Source: Mesostigma viride (taxonomy: Eukaryota > Streptophyta > Mesostigmatophyceae > Mesostigmatales > Mesostigmataceae). Taken from it: a DNA stretch of 64,000 nt. The stretch is taken from the NCBI GenBank assembly GCA_009746045.1, contig RPFO01000165.1, positions 1,348,046 through 1,412,045 on the forward strand, in the 5' to 3' direction. Of this stretch, positions 54,312 to 64,000 are shown piece by piece. A program made the position numbers and the translations under genes. Within the stretch, counting starts at the first letter, position 1. Each line of letters starts with the position of its first letter. The notes below the pieces were generated by a model. That model was not told the origin of the DNA. It saw nothing but the letters and a program-made list of their open reading frames with translations, and ran no database searches.

Positions 54312-55822
54312 TCATGCCTTGGAAGACGATGCACGCGCCCGCTTGGTTGCGTCGGCTGTGGTGACCGTTGGCTGCGCCCGTTTGGCCGAGGGGTCGTCCT
54401 GCGCTGTCGCTTCCTCGAGAGAGCTGGCAGTTGAGGAGGGCATCATGTCGAGATCGTGGGGTAGGGCCGGCAGCCGTGCCGCCGGATCAGACGGTGACGG
54501 CTGGTTGTGCGCTCCCGGGGGATCCACGTAGTTCGCCCCGGGGACGCGTCGGAGGATGCTCTTGAGTTGGGCCGACGTAACCCCGATGGATTTCAGTGCG
54601 GCCTCCTCGTTGGTCCAGACCAAGCGAGCCCCGGCTGTTGCGAAGTCTCCTTCCTTGGATGTGAGACATGGCACTAGTGTTTTCAAGATATAGATGGTGC
54701 CAGCCCTGGGGCGGTAGTCAATTGAAGCGTCTAACATGATGGACAGCCGGCGCGCGTTTCGGGAGACTTGTACAAGCGTGTCGAGCTGGTTACGTTTGAG
54801 AAAGTCCTCCGTTTCCGTCCAGATGTCAAGAAGTGGCCGCCCTGTCCTAGCCCCCATGGGCTTGTGCATCAACAAGCTGGGGCTGTTATCCGCAGCGACG
54901 GTGCAGAGTACCTAGTTGTTGGGTTGATTGGCCGAGGTGATGTATGGGTAGAGGTGGCTGCCCACCGAGGCGTCCTTGGGGATGTCTAGTTGTTGCAGAT
55001 CCCATTCGCCGTAGCCGCCCATGATGTAGCGGTTGATGAGCACGTACGGTGGGACGCCTCTGGGGGCGCCGCTGGGTCCTGCGCGGTTTGCAGGCCACCG
55101 AGCCGCTGTTGCTTGGCAGCTGCAAGCCTGAGGGCCTCTGGGCACGCGTTGGATAAATGTTCACGCGAGCGCATGCAGGTGGTACATAGCAGCGGTTCCA
55201 TGTTGATTTGGGTAGTCACCCGAGAGTCGGCCAGCTTAGCAATGTCGAACTCCATGATGGGGATTTGCAGAATGTCCGGTAGGCAGCGTGGCGAGGTGCC
55301 GGAATAGCCGCCGGGGCACCCCCAGATCTGCCCAGTGCCGTTCAGTCCTAGCCCTTGGTCCGGTTCGAACCGGGGCGTGTAGCTGCAGACGATGCTGTAG
55401 GCTTGGTAGGAGTTGCCACCACCCGTGCGAGGAAGGTCCTCCACCTGGTTGGGCAGGTTCAGCCCATGAAGCAATCCGTAGGGCTTAAAGATTTCATTCA
55501 GGGCCTCTCGAGTCCGGATCCAGCCAGGGACGTTGTGCAGGGTCAAGTGGTATGTCCCCGCCAGGTCTGTATAGCGCCAATATCGTACCGGGATAAATGT
55601 TCCGCCCACGGTGACCCCAGGGTGGGAGTTAACCGTTGTGAGGGTGTCCAGGACCGATTTGGCTGCCTCCGGAGTAAAGAAACAGATCTCAGCGTTGGGG
55701 TGGCCCTTGAGACCTTGAATCACCTGGCCTGAACGCCCTGCCACGCTCGCGGCGGCTGCACGTTTATCCGCTTGAGAAAGGTTCTTGCCCTGGACCTCGA
55801 GGACGAGCATGCGTTTGCTCAT
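54312..55822 (-). pseudogene. LINE-A ORF1 (RNA-binding protein with CCHC knuckle)
   Basis: Start chosen at the ATG of MSKRMLVLEVQGKNLSQADK (55822); the open frame further upstream to 56353 has no ATG at its head and looks like 5' UTR. A central fold resembles an RNA-recognition or ORF1-type domain (ICFFTPEAAKSVLDTL, GTFIPVRYWRYTDLAGTYHL, REALNEIFKPYGLLHGLNLP). LCTTCMRSREHLSNAC is a CX2CX5HX4C zinc knuckle. A frameshift near 55050 leads into RGVPPYVLINRYIMGGYGEW, an in-frame TAG follows NQPNN, and the rest (LLMHKPMGARTGRPLLDIW ... RARASSSKA, TGA) continues to 54312. The product would bind LINE RNA. Inactive here. Confidence 0.8.
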
Positions 55823-56353
55823 ATTAGCGTAGCTTGAGGCCAACACTGGAGTCCATGGATGGTATTTTTCCCGCCGCCAGCGCTTGTAGGTCACCCTGGG
55901 GTTGTGCCAGCCGAAGGCGTTCCTCCCAGGAGGGATCGGAGTTTGCCATCCGGTGTAGTAGACGGTAATCTGCAGGTATGACAACGAGGACAACAGGAGC
56001 AATAAAGAGTTAGATAGCGAAAAAAGGTGTCCCATTCCAGGGGTTATGCTGGGGGGAAGCCTGCATTGCACCATCCGTGACTGCAATGTCAGGTTGGGTC
56101 TGTATCGGGTGTCATGGTGACTTCCGGTCACCGAGTTATGCGAGAGCCTGTTCCTCAGCAGGATCGCATGGTTAAAGGTGTAAAGGGTGAGTAGAAACAG
56201 CACTACCAGGAAGCGTCCAGCTTCCTGAGCTGTTCTACCACTATTCCAGGTCCATTTGTAGTGAGCCGTCACGCTATTCTGTATGCCTCTAGGCATCAGC
56301 CGTACTTCCTGTACGCCTTGCCAGCCGACATCACAGATAGCGTGGCGGCTCAA

Positions 56354-56483
56354 GGACCAAATGAAAGTTGCTTATATGGGTATCGTTAGACGCACCTTTT
56401 CACGGCGAATCCGGCGGTATGTCGCGGGTCGCGGATGGCCGAAGCTATCGCCTGCTATCCTCTACGCCGCCATAGCCTCGCTA
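56354..56483. other. Spacer between LINE-A 5' side and LINE-B 3' end
   Basis: About 130 bp that may be the LINE-A 5' UTR or host DNA; no feature. Confidence 0.4.
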
Positions 56484-56639
56484 CCCCGCTTTTTTTATTA
56501 GCCAATTATGGACCAAAGAGGTGAGAGGGAAATGAGTATCAGCGAATCCTGAATGAGATGGTCACACACGGGTGTGAAGTGTCAGTCACACACGGGGTGT
56601 GAAGTGTCAGGTGAAGGGCTCAACTACATTTCGCCGCCT

Positions 56640-57162
56640 AGGACACCTTTTTTAGCGGGGAATGTGGTTCGGTCAAGTAGGGGAAAATGGTGTCAGCTCT
56701 CCGAGCGTCAGATAATTGAAAATTTCGTTACGTTCGTATCGAGAGTAGATTTCTGACAATTTTCCTCGTTCGGACAGAACCGCAGTGAATTTCAGCATCC
56801 GTCCAGTACCAAAGCATGGACCTAGCAGGAATTCCGTCAGACATCTATGAAGTAGAAACTTTTAGTATCGACCGGACTTGCGATAGTGTTCAGTACGAAT
56901 TTGGCCTCCGTCAGGTCAGCAAGCGGCGTGGGAATAAACTGAACTGAACCAAACGGTGGACTGTACTAAGAAATTCGTACTCAATTTTCGTCATCCAAAT
57001 CGGAGGGAAATATTCGACCAAGGACTAGAGATTTCATCGAATTTTCAGAACTGGCCAATTGATGCCAAATGGCGCGATTCTAGATAACATGTGTTGCTTT
57101 ACTGGTATCCGACGGTGCCGAACTTCGAAATTGAATTTGTAACCCCCGCCGTATTGACGCAA
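56640..57162. mobile_element. Insertion in LINE-B 3' UTR, MITE-like
   Basis: LINE-B sequence breaks between GGTGAAGGGCT and ATAGGGCGCG, which are adjacent in the copy at 30640. The insert's left end (ACTACATTTCGCCGCC, then GGACACCTTTTTTAGCGGGG) resembles the right end of the MITE at 4185 read inward (ACTACAATACGC, GGACACCTTTTTCAGCGGGG). Its right end does not clearly mirror it. AT-rich, without an ORF. Confidence 0.55.
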
Positions 57163-60100
57163 CCACATTCTCGCATAATAGGGCGCGTTATGTGACCAGG
57201 GAAGCCAGTGGACCTGAGTCATGTCAGTGTCGCCGTGGGGCATAATGGTGAATACCTGGTTAGTGAGTGGTTACGGCCTAGTACTGTAGATCATGAAAAA
57301 GCTAGAGCGGGCTGGGTCAGTTAATTGTCGTTATTGGGCCCTGGGTCCCACACCCTGTGTTGTTCCTGAGCCAACAGCCAGTATCGGCCCGGCCCATAGC
57401 CGCATTCCGCATATGAGCGGGTATACCCTCGCGGACCACCTTAAAGACTGTCTCCGTCGTTGCGTATGGTCCAGATCGCGTTTAGCATAGTAGAGCGCAA
57501 CCATATCCATTCTGCTTGGGACTGGAATCTGAAAGCTCGACCCCTGGTGTGCCAGCAATACCGAAAATGATGGTACGCACGCTAATTGGGAGATCCGTCA
57601 TTGGGTGGCGATGCCGTCCATGCGGCCCAGATCTTTATGAGCCACTTCCAAACCCCTGGGAGATTACAGAAAAGGAACCGGTGCTCTATGGTTTCGCTAG
57701 GGTGCGTGCACAGGCATGATGCATCATGACCAAACCGCTCGTGGAGCGTACGGTAGCGCAGACCCCTATCGCCCTATGCATCAGAAGATGTTGTACATCA
57801 GTGGCCCTGCGGTCCACGAGAGGGTGGTTTAGTACCGCTAGGGTAATCAGCTTGACCCAAGTGTAGCCCGGCCATTGTATTCCCCATCGGGCTCGGCCAG
57901 GATGGGGTTGATGGTACGTATGTAACAAGATATCATAACCCCAATCTGCGGAGTACTCAAAGATACATTTGCTGGTTCTGATGTCCCCCTTGGTTAAGAC
58001 CCATCCAAATTTAACCGGGTCCAGATGTAGTAAATCGAGCTGTGTGTTGCCGGCCACGTGTAGCCATGTAATGCTCCCAACCGGGGATAATGGGTCCGGC
58101 CGGATCATGCAAGATCTTGGCACAGACCATCATGGGACTACACGTATGCGGTGACACTGGGAAGATGGCGTGTACGCATATAACTGAAGGTGGATAGTTG
58201 ATACAAACACCCATTGTGGCCAGGAATAGCTTCCAGCAGTCGGTTGTAGTTGGAGCCCGGCCATCATGTGGCAGAACCGTCACGACTAAACCTTTGCACG
58301 CAGGCGTGACGCCGTCGGCGTAGAAGCTAACCCAGTCGCCGGTTATAATTGGCTTGCGTGGGGCAGTCATCAATGCATGCCACGCCGCTGGTATCACACT
58401 TATAAGGCCGGGTTTCAGTTGCCACGCTTGCAGGGAGGGCATGTGTGAGACCCAAGTGCTGACCTCGTCGTAGCTGAGCCGTCGATCAGACATAGCGCCG
58501 TGCCCCAGGTAGAGGTCCAGCACCCTGACAATCAATCGCGGCGGTGACGCGCGCAGGAAGCCGTCATACGGGTTGTGTCCGTGGAGAGTGCCGAGGGGCT
58601 TGTTAGTAGCGTCAGTGATCAAGTCATTAAAAAAGAGTGGCTGCCGTGCCACCTCCTCTCGGGTAGTAGGAAAGACCAGGCGACCTGGCTTGAGCTTATT
58701 GTAACCCGTCCATATGCGCTGCCAGTACCATGGGAGTTCTTTGTACGAAATAAGGGTGCTGCCCAGTATTCCCGCCCCCAGTTGCCACGAGGTGCCACTA
58801 GCATGGGTGGAAAGAGAGGCTAGCGTTTCACGAGCAAGCATGCAGCCAGGGTGTGTGTTGACTCCCATAAAAACAGATATCACTTGTTTAGCAGCTAAAC
58901 AAGTGATATCTGTTTTTTTGGGAGTCAACTTTAGCATATAGCGACCACAAACGCCATTGTATGTTGTGGAGCCCGAGGCCCCTGTGCACCCATGACATGA
59001 AAGACATCTCTTTGTTGATCCAACCGTGTACCGTGTGGGAGATTAAGCCTTTCTGTTTCCAAACAAAATTGCTGCCAATGCGTTGGATGAGCTGCGTGGT
59101 GGCGTCATTGGGTGGGTGTGCTTGGCAATAGTACAGAACCTTAGAGAACAAAAGTTGGTTGACGATCAAGGTTCGCCCGCGCAGGCTCATGCGGTGGACG
59201 GCACCCCAGCGCCCTGCGGTAAGGAGAACGCCTGCAAGTTTGCCCACATGGTTGGTTTCATCATACATGAACGAACGTTGTTCAGCCAAGCGTCCCTCGG
59301 GCGTGCAGCCGATGGGACAGTTGTGCAAAAGGTGGTGATCCCCTGGCTTAATTGACCCAGGTCACAGCCAGGTTGGGGAGGGCGGAGCGTGGGGTGTTGG
59401 TTTTGCCGATGTGCAGTCCCGTGGACTTGAGCACATTGCATCGTTGTTGTGTGGCAACAGAATAGGTAGTGATATTTTCCATGACAGCATGCACTTCAGG
59501 CAATGAGATACAAACATTTGTTGTGTCATCCACATAAGCCGTTTGGAATATACATCTGCCATTGCCTGTCGGGAAGCCTCGAATGCGTGGATTGCTCTGG
59601 TGTAGCCAGTAGAGTCCTGCGTGGGCCAAGAGAAATAGAATGGGGGACATGCAATCTCCTTGTGGTAGCGATCGTGAGCTAGAGCCGGTCGGTGACTTGT
59701 GTCCATCTATTAGTAAATACCATGCGAGTGATTTGATCATACCCATAATGACGGTCATGAGTTGTGGGCCAAATCCTAGCGCGGTTAGAATGTGTTCGAG
59801 GTATTCCCAGCACATACGGTCAAAGGCTTTTTCAAAATCCCAGAACAATAAGAAGCCCTCTATATCGTCGCGCCATGCTTTGTCCACAATGTCCATGATG
59901 ATGAGGGTGATGCTGTCGTTGATGTGGAGATTGGCCCTAAAGCCCACTTGCTCAGGACCAATGAGGAAGTCTAGGACGGTGTATAAGCGCCGTTGGATTA
60001 TTTTACTGATGATTTTGTGCGCTACCGTGAGGAGACGGATTGGGCGGTAGTTTTTCCATAGGGTCTTGTCTCCCTTTTTGTACAGTACAGTGTAAGATAA

Positions 60101-61303
60101 GCGCAGATTCAGCCCAGCTACCGCTCACCCTACCGTGCTGCCAAATTTCGATAATACATTCGTAAAAGTCTATGTGTAGAAGGGACCAGAATGTTTTCCA
60201 GAATTCAATAGGCAGACCGTCAACCCCGGGGGCGCTACCGGTTTTGATGTGTTCCATAGCAGTGGTGGCCTCTGCCATGGAAGGGATTTGATCGAGATCC
60301 TGCTGTTGAGCTGGTGTAAGACGACGGGGGATTGCGTGTAGGATTTTTTGCATGGCCGGTAGAGGAGTCAGGATGGGGTTCGTTTTGAAAGAGAGCTGAG
60401 TAGTAGCGGTGACCGCTTTGTAGTATGGAGGTGATGTCCCGGTGGCTACCATGTTCGTCCTGGATTTCCGTGATAGATGAGTGAGCTTTAGGGGTAGGGA
60501 TCAGAGCAAAAAACTCTTTGGTCATTCTTTCGCCTACCTGGTGCCACCACAGATTTTCTGAGTCCAGTGCTAGGGTGTGACGCTCGAAACGAAGTTTGTC
60601 TAGTTCGGTCTGGGCTCTTTGGAGTTTTGTTAGTTCCGAGTGATACAGGGTAGGCTTCGCTTGGAGTTTATTCACTATACGTTGGTAGTACCGATAGTCC
60701 TGTCCTTTCTGGCGGCGGATATTTTGTGAATACAGTTGGGAAAATTCTAGAATGTTTGCTAGGCCCTCCTGCATCCAACTGCAGCAGTCGGTGTAGCTAC
60801 CCTTACTTGCTCTCCACGACTGCCAGCGTGTCATGATCTCAAGGTAGTACTTATCGTCCGCGAGTAGGTGTTTGTTTAAACGGGGAATGCCAGGGCCCCG
60901 GGCGGAGTTGGTGTGATGGGCCAGGGTAACGATGAGTGGGTAGTGATCAGAAAAATTAACAGAACGGTCGACCGATGCGTAGCAAACCAGGTCCGCCCAC
61001 GTGGGAGTGATGTAGATTTTATCAAGACACGAGTAGTGCGTACATTTAATCGTGTGGCCAGCCAAGTGGGCCCGTGGTCGCGTGAGCGGATGACATTCTG
61101 TAAGTTCAGGTCCAGGATTTGTCTACTGAAGGCCGCTGTGCGCATAGGGGGGTGTTCATCCAGATCTATATTGAAATCACCCATCAGCACAATTTCGAAC
61201 CCCTGTGAGATAAGGTCAGCGGCCATTTTGAAAAGGGAAGGGTAGAAGGAGGCTTGATCCGCTGGCTCGGTTGGGGCATATACGCTGATAATGTATCCCT
61301 TAT
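57163..61303 (-). pseudogene. LINE-B ORF2 (endonuclease part, RT, zf-RVT), degenerate
   Basis: Minus-strand reading order. Endonuclease remainder at 61303-60876: GYIISVYAPTEPADQASFYP, EIVLMGDFNIDLDEHP, then a frameshift to LDKIYITPTWADLVCYASVD and FSDHYPLIVTL. Linker NIRRQKGQDYRYYQRIVNKL. RT: SAPGVDGLPIEFWKTFWSLL, MGFRANLHINDSITL, LLFWDFEKAFDRMCWEYLEH, SLPQGDCMSPILFLLAHAGL, FQTAYVDDTTNVC (YVDD in place of the YADD of LINE-A). The thumb is broken at 58926-58860 by an inverted duplication. The C-terminal DLLHLDPVKFGWVLTKGD...RRATDVQHLLMHR ends in SHNAPY. Confidence 0.86.
58860..58926. repeat. 33-bp inverted duplication inside LINE-B
   Basis: 58860-58892 and 58894-58926 are inverted copies (one mismatch) around a single A; the start is GACTCCCATAAAAACAGATA. 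LINE-A and the rest of LINE-B show only one copy expected here, so the second arm is a later insertion that shifts the reading frame. Confidence 0.92.
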
Positions 61304-61304
61304 T

Positions 61305-61702
61305 AAAACTAATAATATCTTTCTCACCCCGTGAGACAACGACGGGATGAGAACTAATCTTTTTCTCACCCCGTGAGACAACGACGGGAGGGGAACTAAT
61401 ATCTTGCTCACGCCGCACGTGAGACAACGACGGGATGGGAACTAATCTTTTTCTCACTCCCGTGAGACAACAACGGGATGGGAACTAATATCTTTCTCAC
61501 GCCGTTAGACAACGACGGGATGGGAACTAATATCTTTCTCATGCCGTGAGACAACGACGGGATGGGAACTAATATTTATCTCACCCCGTGAGACAACGAC
61601 GGGATGGGAACTAATATCTTTTTCACCCCCGTGAGACAACGACGGGATGGGAACTAATATCTTTCTCACCCCCGTGAGACAACGACGGGATGGGAACTAA
61701 TA
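61305..61702. repeat. About 42-bp satellite, nine to ten units
   Basis: Unit: GATGGGAACTAATATCTTTC, TCACCCCGTGAGA, CAACGACGG; 41-46 bp. TCTCAC-CCC-GTGAGA is a small palindrome in each unit. It starts exactly where LINE-B ends and stops where repeat R2 begins; two more units occur at 62005-62095. Confidence 0.93.
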
Positions 61703-62004
61703 TCAAGGAGACAACCAGCGCAGGCCAGAAATCGGGAGAATCCGGACCATGGTAGCTCGAGCCTGCCGTTATCTTGTCCGCGTGTTCGAGTCGTTCAGGA
61801 TGATGAAGATGAATGGTGATGGAAATGTGTATCCTTGTGCATTGGAATTATGGCTGGCTTACGTGTAGAGCGACTAGATGACCTAGACGGTGGGGCCGGA
61901 AACAGCATGCTTGATCAGGGCGTGTGTTTCGAGCCTAACTGGCCGGGAGTGTCTAGTGGTGAGCACCATTGCTGCGATCGCTCTCCCACCATTTACGTGG
62001 AAAG
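61702..62004 (+). repeat. Interspersed repeat R2, long copy, plus strand
   Basis: About 300 bp equal to 45864-45560 reversed (about 95 %), starting ATCAAGGAGACAACCAGCGC right at the satellite edge. Carries the same open stretch IMAGLRVERLDDLDGGAGNS...CFEPNWPGVSSGEHHCC. Origin unknown. Confidence 0.85.
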
Positions 62005-62095
62005 ACCCCTGGGAACTAATATCTTTCTCAACCCCGTGAGTCAACGACGGGATGGGAACTACTATCTTTCTCAACCTCGTGGGAACTAACGAGCC
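62005..62095. repeat. Two further satellite units
   Basis: GGGAACTAATATCTTTCTCA / ACCCCGTGAGTCAACGACGG twice, diverged. Together with 61305-61702 they flank R2, so R2 probably inserted into the satellite. Confidence 0.85.
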
Positions 62096-63130
62096 ATTTG
62101 CAACACGTTGCCCTTCGGCTCACACATCAATCCGACGCGCCAAGTGTCCACGGAAATTCCCGGGCGAAATTTACTGATCATCATTGCATTCCGCGCGCGA
62201 GGTAAATGTTGAGTGCGAAGTGCATTGCGAAGCTACGGTAGCGTGAAATTTTATTGTGCACGAATTACGAAGTTATTGCGTACCGGAATTCGCTTGTTCG
62301 ATCGGCATTGACGTAAGGAAAATTATTCTGCCAAAAAAAAATTGGGAAACAATTTTGGGGGGGGAAGGGTGCGAGGGCAAACACGCAACGCAGCAGTGGC
62401 GGTTTCGCATGCCGCACGCAGCTACTCGTGCGTGTTCAAGGTACAAGCTACTACAGATTAGACGCTTGTAATGTATCCCCACAATTTCTAACTAACAATT
62501 AAGAACTGTAATTGCAAAGAAACCCAGAGTAGGAATACCCTTCATTTTGCGTTTGCACGTAGTTTTCGAAAAGAGTCAGATTTATAGGAGCGCCGACACG
62601 GGCAACAATGCATGTCTTGGATTTAATCGCTTTTACGTCATTTCTTGCAGCTTTGTGACTTCTCTTGGGCGAAGCAACATTGTCCGGCGCATAAGATGCG
62701 GGCGTGGCTCGCTGCCGACATCTTTGGTGCGCTCGGGGTGCGGGAATTAAAACCAACAGCTACTGGTTTATAACGTCGTAACCCGCTATTTTATAGTCAT
62801 TAACCGGAGTATTATAGTGGTTTACGCGTCCGGCGACGGTCGAAAAGAAATCCTTAATACCATGACGCCATGGCCTGGGGAGGCATTCCGAGAAGGACTA
62901 GGGCGGGCGGGCAAAATTACACGAGACAGTGCCCGCACGTCCCCGCGGGCGCAAGACAAAACGCACCGTTTCTCCCCTGGGTCCATCGCTGCCATCGCCG
63001 GGCGGCGCGTTGAGGAACCGGCTCACTATTTTTGGTGCCTGTTTCATAAATATATATTGACCCCGTGACTTTCCCACCGGAGGCATGTTTATGCATAAGT
63101 GGGTGCACGCATGAATGAACGGATGTATGA
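62096..63130. other. No gene recognised
   Basis: Mixed DNA with short ORFs; nothing identifiable on either strand. Confidence 0.5.
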
Positions 63131-63702
63131 ATGATGGCGAGAGGGAGGGCGGGAGGGAGGGAGGAGGGAGGGAGGGAGGGAGGGCGGGAGGGAGGGAAGG
63201 AGGGAGGGAGGGAGGGAGGGAGGGAGGGAGGAGGGAGGGAGGGAGGAGGGAGGGAGGGAGGGAGGGAGGGGGGAGGGAGGGAGGGAGGGAGGGAGGGAGG
63301 GAGGGAGGGAGGGAGGGAGGGAGGGAGGGAGGGAGGGAGGGAGGAGGGAGGGAGGGAGGGAGGGAGGGAGGGAGGGAGGGAGGGAGGGAGGGGAGGAGGG
63401 AGGGAGGGAGGGAGGAGGGAGGGAGGGAGGGAGGGAGGGAGGGAGGGAGGGAGGGAGGAGGGAGGGAGGGAGGGAGGAGGGAGGGAGGAGGGAGGGAGGG
63501 AGGGAGGGAGGGAGGGAGGGAGGGAGGAGGGAGGGAGGAGGGAGGAGGGAGGGAGGGAGGGAGGGAGGGAGGGAGGGAGGGAGGGAGGAGGAGGGAGGGA
63601 GGGAGGGAGGGAGGGAGGGAGGAGGGAGGGAGGGAGGGAGGAGGAGGGAGGGAGGGAGGGAGGAGGGAGGAGGGAGGAGGGAGGGAGGGAGGGAGGGAGG
63701 GC
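63131..63702. repeat. (GGGA)n microsatellite with GGA slips
   Basis: About 570 bp of GGGA repeat in which a unit is shortened to GGA every 12-60 bp. Strongly strand-asymmetric purine tract; G-quadruplex or triplex formation is possible. The PPSLPPS and GREGGRE ORFs are artefacts. Confidence 0.96.
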
Positions 63703-63711
63703 ATGACTGTG

Positions 63712-63982
<271 letters not shown>

Positions 63983-64000
63983 ATCCAATTGCTGCTTTAG

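Larger units (their letters stand above)
48776..56353 (-). mobile_element. LINE-A, nearly full-length but degenerate non-LTR retrotransposon
   Basis: Minus strand, about 6.7 kb without the 889-bp inserted element. Order from 5': ORF1 with CCHC knuckle; ORF2 with APE endonuclease, RT and zf-RVT; then a 3' UTR ending TTGGCTAGTAAAAAATATACCC-like (complement of 48790-48830). Several frameshifts and at least one stop make it inactive. The 5' edge is uncertain: similarity-supported sequence begins near 56000. The 3' edge abuts a satellite word. Confidence 0.88.
56484..61303 (-). mobile_element. LINE-B, 5'-truncated non-LTR retrotransposon
   Basis: Minus strand. The 3' end (complement of ATTAGCCAATTATGGACC at about 56489) matches the 3' end of the plus-strand copy at 30730. 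The body runs through zf-RVT, RT and part of the endonuclease and stops at 61303, where satellite units begin. A ~520-bp insertion lies at 56640-57162. Related to LINE-A at protein level but a separate family. Confidence 0.88.

Noticed and set aside
54312-55200. UAG read as glutamine (alternative nuclear code)
   Set aside because: The in-frame TAG in LINE-A ORF1 (NQPNN*VLC) and the one near 7096 are tempting, but the many Gln residues of GT47 exon 1 and of copia are all CAA/CAG, and the LINEs have other decay. Standard code is simpler.
61305-61702. CRISPR array
   Set aside because: Units are contiguous 41-46-bp satellite copies with no unique spacers, in eukaryotic LINE context without cas genes.

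Overview
The window reads as nuclear DNA of a eukaryote, most likely a green alga (moderate confidence). The reasons are one spliced host gene with clean GT-AG introns, an EGF-plus-exostosin (GT47) architecture familiar from chlorophyte algae, a Ty1/copia LTR retrotransposon, several APE/RT LINEs, a hAT transposon, many MITEs and kilobase-scale microsatellites. I see no bacterial operon, CRISPR array or rRNA. Species cannot be fixed from the sequence alone.

Layout. 1-5.9 kb: gene-poor DNA with a long GGAT microsatellite split by a 480-bp inverted-repeat element. 5.9-7.1 kb: a possible small unidentified minus-strand gene. 7.6-10.7 kb: a cluster of one LINE family (called LINE-C), consisting of a minus-strand RT fragment, two stacked 3' ends and a 5'-truncated copy with a 13-bp target duplication. 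11.3-26.3 kb: the one host gene I can reconstruct, a minus-strand four-exon GT47 exostosin-like glycosyltransferase of 718 codons. All phases join, and one intron is 10.56 kb long and carries a 166-nt near-perfect hairpin. 26.3-29 kb: upstream intergenic DNA. 29-32.3 kb: a nest in which an old minus-strand LINE-A 3' end was hit by four MITEs and a LINE-B copy. 32.5-38.9 kb: a complete copia element with LTRs that differ by one base and a 5-bp target duplication. 40.7-41.8 kb: an 1.1-kb GGAT/GCATGGAT array. 42.2-43.4 kb: a hAT element with a perfect 8-bp target duplication and a BED zinc-finger ORF. 43.6-48.1 kb: 9-bp minisatellites, other repeats and a LINE ORF1-like fragment. 48.8-56.4 kb: a nearly full-length degenerate minus-strand LINE-A, split by an 889-bp foldback element built from 76-bp palindromes. 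56.5-61.3 kb: a 5'-truncated minus-strand LINE-B. 61.3-62.1 kb: a ~42-bp satellite. 63.1-64 kb: GGGA and GTGC microsatellites.

Functionally there is one probable secretory-pathway glycosyltransferase in a landscape dominated by mobile elements. Many insertions can be ordered in time because target duplications, paralogous empty sites and nested boundaries are readable. Small indels at short homopolymers in the otherwise young copia element warn that some frameshifts could be sequencing errors.
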